Shown here: positions 1 through 8,579 of the stretch, piece after piece
Layout of the letters: each line of letters opens with the position of its first letter
Position numbering within the stretch: the first letter of the stretch is position 1
NCBI GenBank assembly: GCA_913063155.1
Contig: CAJXYU010000004.1
Span: 124,001-188,000 of the forward strand
Direction of reading: 5' to 3'
DNA from: an uncultured Desulfovibrio sp.
GTDB taxonomy: Bacteria; Desulfobacterota; Desulfovibrionia; Desulfovibrionales; Desulfovibrionaceae
DNA length: 64,000 nucleotides
Made by a program: the position numbers and the translations under genes
Notes under the pieces: generated by a model
Told to the model about the DNA's origin: nothing
Seen by the model: the letters and a program-made list of their open reading frames with translations, nothing else
Databases searched by the model: none

Positions 1-117
1 AAACATATTGACGCACTCGACGCCGTCCACGGCGGCGTCGCACTGCCCGTAATCGGCCAGCAACGTCGTCAAAAGCTTTCTGCTCGCGAACTCATCTTCC
101 ACAACAAGTATCTTCAT
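1..117 (-). CDS. response regulator receiver protein, 5' part only
   Basis: The first 39 codons of a CheY-like receiver domain run off the left edge of the window. The reading begins MKILVVEDEFASRK, with the hydrophobic first strand followed by the acidic E-D-E group that binds Mg2+ in receiver domains. The phosphoacceptor aspartate and anything beyond the receiver lie outside the window, so it could be a stand-alone CheY-like protein or have an output domain. The ATG at 117 is the natural start because strand beta-1 begins at residue 2. The cognate kinase is not visible. Confidence 0.8.
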   Translation of the reverse strand, partial: MKILVVEDEFASRKLLTTLLADYGQCDAAVDGVECVNMF

Positions 118-301
118 GGCTCCCCCATAAAAGTGGGCACTTTTTACCTGATAACTGTAATCACCTCAACAGACAAATGCAAACGGGAATTCCCTAGGGC
201 AACGCCAGGGACGGAAAGGCCGTATTTCTTGCCAGGACAACGGAACAAACGTAAAAGAAGACCTCAATCAGTTACAAAACTTGAGCAAAATATTCAAAAT
301 C

Positions 302-631
302 ATGATAAACAACTCCTTTTTTTCCAACTTCGGTGCAGGACTCCAGGATTTTTTCAGCCGGCCGGAATGGCGGTTATGGCCCTTCGGCCCCGGCTATGGC
401 GACACGATCCTGCCGGCCATCGCCAGACTCCTGTTCGCGGCAGCGATTCTTGGCGTCATTCTTCTGTTCCTACGCTTCCTTTTCGGCCCGGGCGGCATCT
501 GGCGCGACAAGGAGCTTGAAGCCGAAGCCGAGCAGGAGCGTCTGGCCGAGATCAGCGAGCTAAAGGAACAGCTTGCACGCAAAGAGATTTCCGAACTGGA
601 ATACAGAACCAGAATGAGGGGTTTGAAGTAA
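302..631 (+). CDS. small single-span membrane protein with SHOCT-like tail
   Basis: A 109-residue protein. An aromatic N-terminal part is followed by one strongly hydrophobic span at about residues 38-62 (ARLLFAAAILGVILLFLRFL). The charged helical tail ends in KEQLARKEISELEYRTRM, the pattern of SHOCT-type short C-terminal modules (a helix with an E-I-x-E-x-E-Y turn). SHOCT tails are usually linked to oligomerisation. The stop overlaps the next gene's ATG by one base, so the two are probably co-translated. An in-frame TTG at 281 is an alternative start; neither has a clear ribosome-binding site. Function is unknown. Confidence 0.6.
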   Translation: MINNSFFSNFGAGLQDFFSRPEWRLWPFGPGYGDTILPAIARLLFAAAILGVILLFLRFLFGPGGIWRDKELEAEAEQERLAEISELKEQLARKEISELEYRTRMRGLK

Positions 632-1407
632 TGGAACTCTCTCTCGACGACCATCGGGAACGGCTCACTTCCTTCGCCTGTTCCTTTTTGGGGGAATCCG
701 AAAAAGACGATTACAGCATCCAACTCAAAATCGACCACACAATGCGGGTTCTCGACAATGCGGCAGTCATCTGCGAATCCACCGACATGGATAATGCGTC
801 CAAACAGGCCGCGCTATTGGGCGCTCTGTATCACGACGTCGGGCGTTTCCCGCAATATCACCGATACAAGACATTCAACGACAGCATATCCGTCAACCAC
901 GCCCTTCTGGGAGTCAAGGCGCTCATTTCGCACCGCTTCCTGGCAGGCCTTCCCCCTGCGATGAAAAGGACGGTTTACGGGGCCGTCCGCATGCACAACA
1001 TGAAGGTGATCCCCCCAAATACCCCACCGGAATTGGCCACTGTCTGCAACATTGTCCGGGACAGCGACAAACTCGACATTTTTCTGGTGATGCTCAGCCA
1101 CCTGGACCTGAAAAATCCCAATCGTACCGTTGTGATGGACGCCAAACCGGATCCCGAGAAATTTACCCCGGCCCTGCTGGAAGAACTCATGCGCGGCGAA
1201 ATCGCGGATTACCGCAAAATTACCTGGACCAATGATTTCAAATTACTTATCGCCGGATGGGCATTTGACCTCAACTTCTCAAAATCATATGCTATTTTGA
1301 AATCAAAAGGCTACATCAATCAAATATTCGACTCTTTGCCCAAGAAAGAGGTTTTCAAGAAACTCCGGCATAAAATTGAAGTTCATGTAGAGAAACAAAT
1401 AATATAA
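631..1407 (+). CDS. HD-domain phosphohydrolase family protein
   Basis: A 258-residue soluble protein with the HD-superfamily metal-site pattern: H36, then H68-D69 in ALYHDVGRF, a later histidine in SVNHALLG and a distal aspartate in VRDSDKLDIF. HD proteins are metal-dependent phosphohydrolases, often acting on nucleotides or cyclic nucleotides; the substrate here cannot be inferred. There is no HD-GYP signature, so a c-di-GMP phosphodiesterase is unlikely. The start codon overlaps the stop of the preceding small membrane protein, and a two-component protein follows 27 bp downstream. Confidence 0.75.
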   Translation: MELSLDDHRERLTSFACSFLGESEKDDYSIQLKIDHTMRVLDNAAVICESTDMDNASKQAALLGALYHDVGRFPQYHRYKTFNDSISVNHALLGVKALISHRFLAGLPPAMKRTVYGAVRMHNMKVIPPNTPPELATVCNIVRDSDKLDIFLVMLSHLDLKNPNRTVVMDAKPDPEKFTPALLEELMRGEIADYRKITWTNDFKLLIAGWAFDLNFSKSYAILKSKGYINQIFDSLPKKEVFKKLRHKIEVHVEKQII

Positions 1408-1434
1408 CTGACTTGTAAGTGTTTTTCCCGAAGA

Positions 1435-2571
1435 ATGGCTCAAAATACTCAAAGAGCGATGCGTAACGATATATCCAAAACCAGCCCAGCCTACGGCTCT
1501 TTCAAACATGTTGTCATCCTTACGGATGTCGAGGTGCATGCGCGCCGTGATGGGGAAACCATCAAACGGTTCGGTGCGGACATCATCAAGATATTCAACT
1601 CGGGAACGGAAGCTATAGACTACCTGTCCGAGTTTTCCGTGGACCTTGTGCTCTGCGACAGTTCATTGAGTGACATGAGCGGTATCAAATTCACTCAGTT
1701 GGTTCGTAAAAACATGAGCCGCAAGCCGCTGCCCATCATCATGGTCACATTGGAAAACAAGAAGGACCATGTATTGGACGCCATCGCTTCCGGATGCATA
1801 GGTTACGTTCTACGCCCCTATTCCCTGGAGACCTTCGAAAAATACCTGACCCTGGCTCGCCAGCTCGACAACTACCCCGAAATTGAAGAACTGGAGCTCC
1901 AGGAAGCCAAGGACATGGTGAGCCGCGGCGACTTCGACGACGCGATCGAAGCCTTTGAGGAGCTCATCTCTTATCAAGATGAAGCCCAGAAATATTACGA
2001 TATGGGCTGCAAGTTTCTGATCCAGAAAAAATACGGAAAAGCCATCGTTTCCTTCAAAAAAGCCGTCAAAATCAACGATCTTTTTGCAGAGGCCTACAAG
2101 GGACTGGCCGATGCATACAAAGGGAAGGGTGACAGCGAATCCTGCAAATACTACCTCAAGAAGGCCGCCGACGTTTACGCGCAATTCGACAGGTTGGAGG
2201 AAACCAAGGAAGTTTTCATCGAAATCCTCAAATACGACTCCGATGTCCCCAACCCCTTCAACTCCCTTGGTGTCAAACTACGCAAACATGGTGACTACCC
2301 AGGCGCTTTGCACGCCTACAAGCAGGCCTTGGAACTGACACCTCACGACGAAAATATTTACTACAATATGGGCAAGGCCTACTATTTCATGGGGCAAAAG
2401 GAGGAGGCGGCGGAAAACGCCGATCTCGCTCTACGCCTCAACGCCAACTTCACGGAAGCGGCCAAGCTCTATCAACGGGTTCATGGACGGCCTTGGACGC
2501 CAGCCGCCGGCAAGACAGCACAGCAGCGGCCGGCATCTTCTCCGGGGCCAAAGTCGGTAAAGGACGTCTGA
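1435..2571 (+). CDS. response regulator with TPR output region
   Basis: A 378-residue protein with an N-terminal receiver domain (about 24-140) whose phosphoacceptor is probably D75 in VLCDSSLSDMSG. It is followed by at least four tetratricopeptide repeats (about 155-350, units such as YYDMGCKFLIQKKYGKAIVS and YYNMGKAYYFMGQKEEAA). No DNA-binding or enzymatic domain is present, so the output is probably protein-protein interaction. The C-terminus is a proline/alanine-rich tail. Only one acidic residue is seen in the first metal-site position (TDVE), so phosphorylation is likely but not certain. Such REC-TPR proteins are common in Desulfovibrio. Confidence 0.8.
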   Translation: MAQNTQRAMRNDISKTSPAYGSFKHVVILTDVEVHARRDGETIKRFGADIIKIFNSGTEAIDYLSEFSVDLVLCDSSLSDMSGIKFTQLVRKNMSRKPLPIIMVTLENKKDHVLDAIASGCIGYVLRPYSLETFEKYLTLARQLDNYPEIEELELQEAKDMVSRGDFDDAIEAFEELISYQDEAQKYYDMGCKFLIQKKYGKAIVSFKKAVKINDLFAEAYKGLADAYKGKGDSESCKYYLKKAADVYAQFDRLEETKEVFIEILKYDSDVPNPFNSLGVKLRKHGDYPGALHAYKQALELTPHDENIYYNMGKAYYFMGQKEEAAENADLALRLNANFTEAAKLYQRVHGRPWTPAAGKTAQQRPASSPGPKSVKDV

Positions 2572-2586
2572 CCCGGAGATTGAATC

Positions 2587-3369
2587 ATGCACTCCGAAAG
2601 CCTCATCAGACTGGGATCATTCGTTGCAATCCTGGCGATGATGTTCTGGAGTGAAGGGGCTTTTCCGAAACGCGCTTTGTCCGCCCCGCGCTTGCGACGC
2701 TACCTGAACAATCTCGCCATGGGCGGAATGTCCACCCTTGCCGTGCGCATTTTTCTTCCAGTACTCCCGATGGGTGTGGCTCTTTACTGCTCTGCCAACC
2801 AATACGGACTCCTGCACCAATTCGCTGTCCCCTACTGGGACGCCTGTATCCTGACAATCCTGCTCCTGGATTTCGCGGTCTGGCTCCAGCATATGCTGTT
2901 TCACAAAGTCCGGGCGCTGTGGCGAGTTCATCGGATGCATCATGCCGATGTGGACATCGACGCCAGCACCGCCGTCCGCTTCCATCCTATCGAAATCGTC
3001 CTCTCGTTCGCCTACAGAGGAATTCTCGTATTCATTCTCGGAGCCCCCGCTGCGGCCGTGCTCGTCTTCGACGTTCTCATCAACTGCTGCGCCGTGTTCA
3101 ACCACGCCAACGTCAGCCTGCCCCCGGCTCTTGACCGTTGGCTCCGCCTCTTCGTGGTCACCCCCGACATGCACCGGGTGCACCATTCGACCGACATGCG
3201 AGAGGCAAACACCAACTACGCTTTCAATTTTCCATGGTGGGATCGAATGTTCGGCACCTACAAGGCACACCCCGACAAAGGACATGAAAACATGTCCATC
3301 GGGCTGAATATATTCAGGGATGCCAAATACGTGTCCGCCATACGCATGTTGGCCATGCCTTTTCTGTGA
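2587..3369 (+). CDS. sterol desaturase / fatty acid hydroxylase family membrane protein
   Basis: A 260-residue integral membrane protein with four to five hydrophobic spans. It carries the histidine clusters of the diiron fatty acid hydroxylase superfamily: QHMLFH, HRMHH, a single H in FNHANV, and HRVHHSTD near residue 200. The family uses a non-haem diiron centre and O2 to hydroxylate or desaturate lipids, which is notable in an organism classed as anaerobic. In Desulfovibrio such proteins may act in oxygen defence or lipid modification; that is inference. A GGAG lies upstream of the ATG. A redox flavoprotein follows within 100 bp. Confidence 0.8.
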   Translation: MHSESLIRLGSFVAILAMMFWSEGAFPKRALSAPRLRRYLNNLAMGGMSTLAVRIFLPVLPMGVALYCSANQYGLLHQFAVPYWDACILTILLLDFAVWLQHMLFHKVRALWRVHRMHHADVDIDASTAVRFHPIEIVLSFAYRGILVFILGAPAAAVLVFDVLINCCAVFNHANVSLPPALDRWLRLFVVTPDMHRVHHSTDMREANTNYAFNFPWWDRMFGTYKAHPDKGHENMSIGLNIFRDAKYVSAIRMLAMPFL

Positions 3370-3463
3370 TCCGCCTCTGGTCTTTTTACTTGGTGGCCTT
3401 ATTCTATACCTTGGTGTTTCACAAACAAATGAACTTCGACTTCAATTACAAAAGGAGACGAAC

Positions 3464-4372
3464 ATGTCTGATATTCAACTCTACGACGTCGTCATTCTCG
3501 GCTCCGGCCCTGGCGGCATCCAGGCCGCCATCCATGCTTCACGCAAAAAAGCCAGAACCCTCATGCTTGGCCGCCTGGCCAACAGCAGTCTCTACTGGGC
3601 GCATATAGAAAACTACTGCTGCATGTTTCAGGTCACGGGCGAGGAAATTCTTCGCACCGGGCGCGAACAGGCGGAAAATTTCGGCGCACAATTCATGGAT
3701 CAGGACGTACTCAAGGTAGAAAAAAAGGGAAAACTCTTTGAACTCTCCACCGAAGGAGGAGACTGCATAACAACCAAAACCCTGATTATCGCCACGGGCA
3801 CCACACGAAACAAGCTCGGCATACCTGGAGAAAAGGACTTGCTTGGGAAAGGGGTGAGCTACTGCGTCGATTGTGATGCAGGTTTCTTCCGCAACGAGAC
3901 CGTCGTGGTGGTCGGCAACCAGAGCGCCGCCGCGGGCGGAGCCATGGCGCTGACCGAATACGCCTCCACGGTCCACCTTGTGTGCGACGAGTTGGATGTT
4001 GCCCAGTCCCTCCGCAAAAGAATCGCCGCCAGCGACATCATCGTTCACGAAGGCAGAAAGGCCACGGAAATCATCGGTGAAAACGCTGTGGAAGGCATAA
4101 GCCTGGACAACGGGGAACGCATCGAATCCACCGGCATCTTCATTGAACTGGGGGCCAAGGGGGTTCTGGAATTGGCAAGCTCATTGGGAATTCTGCTCGA
4201 CGAAAACATGCGTTATGTGGAGGTGGACAGAAAGCTGCGGACCAACGTGGAAGGGGTATACGCCGCGGGCGACATCACCGGGCCGCCCCTGCAAATGGCC
4301 AAGGCCGTTGGAGAAGGTTGCGTGGCAGGTACGGAAGCCGCCACCTATGCCAAAAAACTTAAAATCGATTGA
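3464..4372 (+). CDS. thioredoxin reductase-like flavoprotein lacking NADPH motifs
   Basis: A 302-residue protein of the low-molecular-weight thioredoxin reductase fold. The FAD site GSGPGGIQAA is near residue 12, the redox-active CVDCDAGFF is near 130, and the C-terminal FAD motif is YAAGDITGPPLQ. The start is the ATG at 3464, which has an AAAGGAG ribosome-binding site 5-6 nt upstream; a longer in-frame ORF from 3320 lacks one. The second nucleotide-binding loop reads VGNQSAAAGGA instead of GGGN(S/T)A, and the HRRxxFRA loop that grips NADPH is replaced by CDELDVAQSL. It may therefore use ferredoxin or another donor, as in FFTR/DTR-type enzymes. Its 3' end overlaps the convergent PilZ gene by 14 bp. 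Confidence 0.85.
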   Translation: MSDIQLYDVVILGSGPGGIQAAIHASRKKARTLMLGRLANSSLYWAHIENYCCMFQVTGEEILRTGREQAENFGAQFMDQDVLKVEKKGKLFELSTEGGDCITTKTLIIATGTTRNKLGIPGEKDLLGKGVSYCVDCDAGFFRNETVVVVGNQSAAAGGAMALTEYASTVHLVCDELDVAQSLRKRIAASDIIVHEGRKATEIIGENAVEGISLDNGERIESTGIFIELGAKGVLELASSLGILLDENMRYVEVDRKLRTNVEGVYAAGDITGPPLQMAKAVGEGCVAGTEAATYAKKLKID

Positions 4373-4985
4373 GATAGCCGCCTTGACACAACCCGTCCAC
4401 ATACTGGACGATCTTGTCCTTGATCTCCTCGCCGTCCTGGATCTCCAGGACGGCGAATTTTTCATATTCCTTCATAAAGAATTTGAGCACCCTGCAATTG
4501 ACCTTGTAACAGTTGGCTGGCTCGAAAATGAAGAATTCCAGACGAACATTTTCACCATCGAGCTCACCATTAATGACGGATGACGGATCATGGAACCGAA
4601 TTCGGAAAGCGCTGCGGGACATGTCAGCCACATGGGCCTCGAAGAGCTCCCCCTTCACATCGAGCATTGCCGGAAAACAGCAGGAACACCTCGGCTCTTT
4701 GCGTTCCTCAGCCGTCACAACCTCTTCGGGGTAGGCAAGCGTCACCAGTTCATCACCGCGCCGGACCTCACCAAGCACACGGGTCCTGAGCCCTTTGAGC
4801 AATCCTTCGGACACATACTTGATGACGGCGAGATTATGTTCCCTGAGGCGGTCGACGGCAATATCCGACAGCGGGGAATAAACAATAATGCAGTCGCCTT
4901 CGCGAACCTCGGTCACCACACTGAGCAACCTGTCACCCAGGGTCGAGTACTGCATCAGTACCTTGTCGCCAACCGAGAGAGCCAT
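4359..4985 (-). CDS. PilZ-domain c-di-GMP receptor, YcgR-like
   Basis: A 208-residue soluble protein in two parts. The N-terminal 90 residues resemble the YcgR-N barrel (GDKVLMQYSTLGDRL). The C-terminal PilZ domain has R-x-x-x-R as RKEPR near residue 95 and a D-x-S motif in VADMSRSAF. The canonical DxSxxG glycine is replaced by alanine. YcgR-type proteins bind cyclic di-GMP and slow the flagellar motor; motility control is inferred from the family. The gene converges on the thioredoxin reductase with a 14-bp overlap. Confidence 0.75.
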   Translation of the reverse strand: MALSVGDKVLMQYSTLGDRLLSVVTEVREGDCIIVYSPLSDIAVDRLREHNLAVIKYVSEGLLKGLRTRVLGEVRRGDELVTLAYPEEVVTAEERKEPRCSCCFPAMLDVKGELFEAHVADMSRSAFRIRFHDPSSVINGELDGENVRLEFFIFEPANCYKVNCRVLKFFMKEYEKFAVLEIQDGEEIKDKIVQYVDGLCQGGYLNRF

Positions 4986-5089
4986 TGTTCCTTCTTCCTC
5001 CTCAGCAACAAAGACTAGACGGGAACATCTGTCGAATCAATTATTGAAAACATCCTTGCGGCCAAAGCTTGATCGTGCAACAAGGCCGT

Positions 5090-5374
5090 ATGTTGCTTTC
5101 CCTGTGCATCCTTTTCTGGTCCCTGTGCCTCATCGTCCTGGCGTACCAAGGCATTCTCTGGTTTTTCCAAGGCATTTGGCCCGCCGTGACCTTGGCTGAT
5201 GCTGTCGGCAGGTTTTCCTCCCTGAATCATTTCGATCTCATCCGGCACCTGCCCTTCGAATGGACGATCAAGCTCGCTTATGTGGGCGTAACCACGGAAC
5301 TGAGCCTGGCCCTGTGGTGGACAGGAGTTTTCTTCTGCGCTCTGGAAGTGTTGTCAAAGCTGCTCCGACGCTGA
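5090..5374 (+). CDS. small two-span membrane protein, unknown function
   Basis: A 94-residue hydrophobic protein with spans at about residues 2-24 (LLSLCILFWSLCLIVLAYQG) and 60-85 (the region around TTELSLALWWTGVFFCA). An amphipathic segment lies between them. No recognised motif. In-frame TTG (5069) and GTG (5075) starts would add a few residues. The 3' end overlaps the convergent YibE/F gene by 21 bp, a compact arrangement that argues for a real gene. Confidence 0.55.
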   Translation: MLLSLCILFWSLCLIVLAYQGILWFFQGIWPAVTLADAVGRFSSLNHFDLIRHLPFEWTIKLAYVGVTTELSLALWWTGVFFCALEVLSKLLRR

Positions 5375-6526
5375 TTCGCCAACGGACTGTGCGGCCACCT
5401 TCCTTCGCGTGAACAGGAACGCACCCACCGCTGCGGTAAAAGGCGCCACAAGAACCAATCCGAAACTTCCCACAATGGTTTTAAGAACTTCGGCGGCCAC
5501 GTAAATGAAGTTGAACGTATTGGCCAGAGGTATTCCCTGAGCCATAAAGGCCATCAACAACGTGATGAAGCCGCCGGAATACGCCAGCAGCAGCGTGGTG
5601 GTCATGGTGCCGACCACAGCCCTGCCCACGCGCAACCCGGAGCGAAAGGCCTCGATGCCGCTGATGTCCGGCTTTTTGTCCACCACCTCGTTCATGCTGG
5701 CCGCCACGTCCATGGCCAGATCCATGACCGCGCCGGACGAGGCGATGAACACTGCGGCAATGTAGATTTTGGTCAGGTCGAGGTGCCCATACCCGGAATA
5801 AAGCAAGGTTTCGGCAAAAGGCATGACCGCCCCGTGCACATGAAATTTTCCGGTGAAGTAGACCGCCAGCAAGCAGCTGCTGAGCACCCCGAGAAACGAC
5901 CCGAGAAAGGCGGCGATCCCGGTTCTGGTAATGCCGGCCACCAGAAAAATGATCGCCGCGCACAGGGCAGCAACTATGCCGAGAGAAAGAAAAATAGGGT
6001 CTGCGCCTTTAAGCAACAAGGGCACCAGCACCTTCCAGATGGCCAGAGCCGTGAACAGGAAGGAAAGCAACGCCTTGGCGCCAACCCCCCCCCCGAACAG
6101 AAGGAGCAGGACAGCGAACAAGCCGAGCAGTATAAGCTCCAGGCCCAGCCGGTAATGCGCAATCGGATTAACAGTCAGCATCTCGCCGTCAGGTCCAAAG
6201 GTGATGACGACCAAGGCCGTATCGCCGATACGGAACAGCTTGTCGCGATCCAGCTGGCCGAGCAGCTGGTTGTGGGCGTCGAACCGCTTCCCCTCGAAAG
6301 GGCCATCCAGCATTTCCAGAACAACGCCCTGCTCTCCTTTGCGGATCATGCCGAACGTGCTGATGTCCGAATCGTCGGTTTCCAGCACTCTCGCCTTGCA
6401 CCGGATGGAATCCTCGTTGATATGGTCCTCAAAACCGGTGGGAATCAGATAAAGAAGAATGGTGAGCGCACAAAAAACGCCGACCAGAATAATATTCCGC
6501 TTGTTTGCTGTAAGCTGTTCGTTCAT
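5354..6526 (-). CDS. YibE/F family integral membrane protein
   Basis: A 390-residue protein: one N-terminal span, an extracytoplasmic beta-rich segment (about 35-115, with LEMLDGPFEGKRFDAHNQL), then seven to eight hydrophobic spans. The polar motif SGAVMDLAMDVAASMNEV in the membrane region is characteristic of the YibE/F family (PF07907). The family's function is not established; it is widespread in Gram-positive bacteria and present in some deltaproteobacteria. It lies 68 bp downstream of the alkaline phosphatase on the same strand, but a strong hairpin between them suggests separate transcription. Confidence 0.8.
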   Translation of the reverse strand: MNEQLTANKRNIILVGVFCALTILLYLIPTGFEDHINEDSIRCKARVLETDDSDISTFGMIRKGEQGVVLEMLDGPFEGKRFDAHNQLLGQLDRDKLFRIGDTALVVITFGPDGEMLTVNPIAHYRLGLELILLGLFAVLLLLFGGGVGAKALLSFLFTALAIWKVLVPLLLKGADPIFLSLGIVAALCAAIIFLVAGITRTGIAAFLGSFLGVLSSCLLAVYFTGKFHVHGAVMPFAETLLYSGYGHLDLTKIYIAAVFIASSGAVMDLAMDVAASMNEVVDKKPDISGIEAFRSGLRVGRAVVGTMTTTLLLAYSGGFITLLMAFMAQGIPLANTFNFIYVAAEVLKTIVGSFGLVLVAPFTAAVGAFLFTRRKVAAQSVGESASEQL

Positions 6527-6535
6527 CGTTCACCC

Positions 6536-6574
6536 AAAGAAACGGACGGGGCGGCGCTACGCCGCCCCGTCCGT
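6536..6574 (-). terminator. intrinsic terminator of the alkaline phosphatase gene
   Basis: A perfect 15-bp stem (arms 6542-6556 and 6560-6574, three-base loop CTA) is followed on the minus strand by TTTCTTT. It lies just after the alkaline phosphatase stop codon and before the YibE/F start codon. Confidence 0.8.
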
Positions 6575-6594
6575 ATGAAGGTTGTTTTTACAAA

Positions 6595-8091
6595 TTAGTT
6601 GATGTGCTGGACCTTGGGCTCGGCGCCCAGAACTGCCATGATCTTCAGACCGACATCGGTGTTGTCGTAGCTGCCGTTGAACGTCTCGGAAGCGACACCG
6701 ATGGCCGAAGTGGAAACCGGAACACCAGTATGCTTGTAGGAAGTCCAACCAAGGCCGGCCTTGTTGTTCAACACATGGGTCAGAGTCACGGTCAGGGGTT
6801 CGTACCCACCATACAACAGGTAAGTTTCAGGAGAGGAAGATTCTTCCTTCTGACCGGTCATGCTGCGTTCGAAAGCGGAACGGATCATTTCCACTTCAAA
6901 GGGTTTGAGCACCAGCTTGTCGGCCTTGGAGTCGCCACTGAACTTGAGACCGAAGTACTTGGTGATGAGAGGCTTCACCGCGGCGAAAGAGGCTTTGTCA
7001 CCATTTTCAGCCCTGAACCGCTTCATGACCTCGTCGGAGAATTTCTGGAAAGAAACTTTCTGCGCGGAAATCAGGTCATAGTTACTGGCATACTGGGTGC
7101 CTGCGAAACCGACCGTCAGTCCACCACACTCATGGTCACCGGTGACGACGATGAGGGTTTCCTTGGGGTGCTTGTTGTAGAAATCCAGAGCGATCTTGAC
7201 GGCGTCATCGAACGCCACGGTATTCTTCAGTGATGCGGCGGCGTCGTTGGCGTGACACGCCCAGTCGATCTTGCCGCCCTCGACCATGAGGAAGAATCCC
7301 TTGTCATTGTCGAGCATTTCGATGGCTTTGGAGGTGAATTCGGGGAGAGTGATGTCCTTGTTGGTCATGTCCATGACGTACGGCATGGCCTTGCCGTCCT
7401 GCAGCCAGTTATTCCAGGCGAGAACCTTGCCGTCTCCCGGCTTGAGGGCCATGAAGTCGGCCTTGTCGTCGATGATCTTGTAACCGTTCTTCTTGGCCTT
7501 TTCCAAGGCATCACCCAAAGGTTTCTTGGACTTCTTGCCAGTGGGATCCTTCAGGCCGCCTCCACCGAAGAAATCAAAGCCGCTGTCTGCCAAAGCGTGA
7601 TCTATCTCGTGGTACATCTTGCGGGTCTTCACATGCGCGTAGAAAGCGGCCGGGGTTGCGTGGTCAATGGAAACACTGGAAACAATACCGACCTTTTTGC
7701 CCTGCTGTTTGGCAATCTCGGCCACGGTCTTCACAGCCTTCAGATTGGGGTCGACTCCAATGTAATTGATATTGGTTTTCTGACCGGAGGCCAAAGCTGT
7801 AGCGGAAGCTGCGGAACCGGTGATGAAACGGTCGTTCGCATACGTGGTGGTGATTCCCTGGGCGGGCATCTTGTCGATACACAGCTCGCGGCCAAGGAAG
7901 GCGGAAGTGGCAGTACGCTGGGGTATGCCCATACCGTCACCAATGAAGAAAAACACATACTTCGCGGTTTGTTGCGGCGGAGTGGCAGCCTTGGCCTGCC
8001 GCTGCTCCTGAGCGCAGCCGGTCATCATCGTGGCTGCAACCATCAGCATGGCTATAAACATTCTCATCTGAACACCCTTCTTTTTGAACAT
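6595..8091 (-). CDS. alkaline phosphatase, predicted lipoprotein
   Basis: A 498-residue member of the PhoA/alkaline phosphatase superfamily. The start at 8091 has GGAGG 8-9 nt upstream, whereas an upstream in-frame extension has none. The N-terminus is a lipoprotein signal ending MMTGC. Metal-site motifs are FIGDGMG (about 45), the nucleophile serine in TGSAASATA, MVEGGKIDWACHANDA and TGDHECGGL. It hydrolyses phosphate monoesters outside the cytoplasm. The residue before the nucleophilic serine is glycine rather than the aspartate of E. coli PhoA (D101-S102). Direct repeats resembling Pho-box half-sites lie upstream. Confidence 0.88.
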   Translation of the reverse strand: MFKKKGVQMRMFIAMLMVAATMMTGCAQEQRQAKAATPPQQTAKYVFFFIGDGMGIPQRTATSAFLGRELCIDKMPAQGITTTYANDRFITGSAASATALASGQKTNINYIGVDPNLKAVKTVAEIAKQQGKKVGIVSSVSIDHATPAAFYAHVKTRKMYHEIDHALADSGFDFFGGGGLKDPTGKKSKKPLGDALEKAKKNGYKIIDDKADFMALKPGDGKVLAWNNWLQDGKAMPYVMDMTNKDITLPEFTSKAIEMLDNDKGFFLMVEGGKIDWACHANDAAASLKNTVAFDDAVKIALDFYNKHPKETLIVVTGDHECGGLTVGFAGTQYASNYDLISAQKVSFQKFSDEVMKRFRAENGDKASFAAVKPLITKYFGLKFSGDSKADKLVLKPFEVEMIRSAFERSMTGQKEESSSPETYLLYGGYEPLTVTLTHVLNNKAGLGWTSYKHTGVPVSTSAIGVASETFNGSYDNTDVGLKIMAVLGAEPKVQHIN

Positions 8092-8579
8092 CAGTCTATT
8101 TCCTCCATTGAGTTGTTCACAAAACAAAGCACTGGCAGGGAAATAGCAGCACCTTGTTACACCCCAATGACAGAAAGTGGCAGGCACGTGAAAAAGTGAC
8201 AGCTAAATGGCAAAAGAATCCAAAGCAATCCACCAGTTACATGGTATGAAATAATGCAGGCATTCAATAATCCGTAGAGCCGAAGAATACGCTTGCCAAT
8301 GCATGTAAGAGTTCCCCGGCGGATTCCGCCAAAAGATCCCGATCCGTTCATTTCCATAAAAATAATCCACAGAAAGGCCGGGGAAACCATATGATTCCAA
8401 AAGGAACACGAGCCAAAGGCATCCCAGACGTAAAACGTTCAATAAGTCGAAAATAATAAAGAAAATGGACAGCATCAAAAGTAGCACAGGCGCCTCTTCA
8501 AAAAAAAATTGCGTGGACTTAAAGCCGTAAACTCAGCTACAAACGTAGAATCCAAATCCAACCTGTGGGGGCTTCGACA
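8092..8579. other. intergenic region between divergent phosphatase and cytochrome genes
   Basis: About 490 bp holding the two divergent promoters. On the minus strand a 94-codon reading frame (8203-8487, GTG start) encodes a hydrophobic, tryptophan-rich peptide without a ribosome-binding site; I do not consider it a supported gene. Pho-box-like repeats lie near 8167-8202. Nothing else is recognisable. Confidence 0.5.
8167..8202 (-). promoter_or_regulatory. Pho-box-like repeat cluster upstream of alkaline phosphatase
   Basis: Three copies of CTGYCAY appear on the minus strand: CTGTCAC (8202-8196), CTGCCAC (8183-8177) and CTGTCAT (8173-8167). The E. coli Pho box consists of CTGTCAT repeats with an 11-bp period; here the periods are 19 and 10 bp, so the match is only approximate. 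The location 76-111 bp upstream of a phosphatase start codon makes PhoB control plausible. Confidence 0.35.

Noticed and set aside
8203-8487. 94-codon minus-strand frame between phosphatase and cytochrome
   Set aside because: No ribosome-binding site, unusual composition (many Trp and Cys), and it overlaps the likely promoter region.
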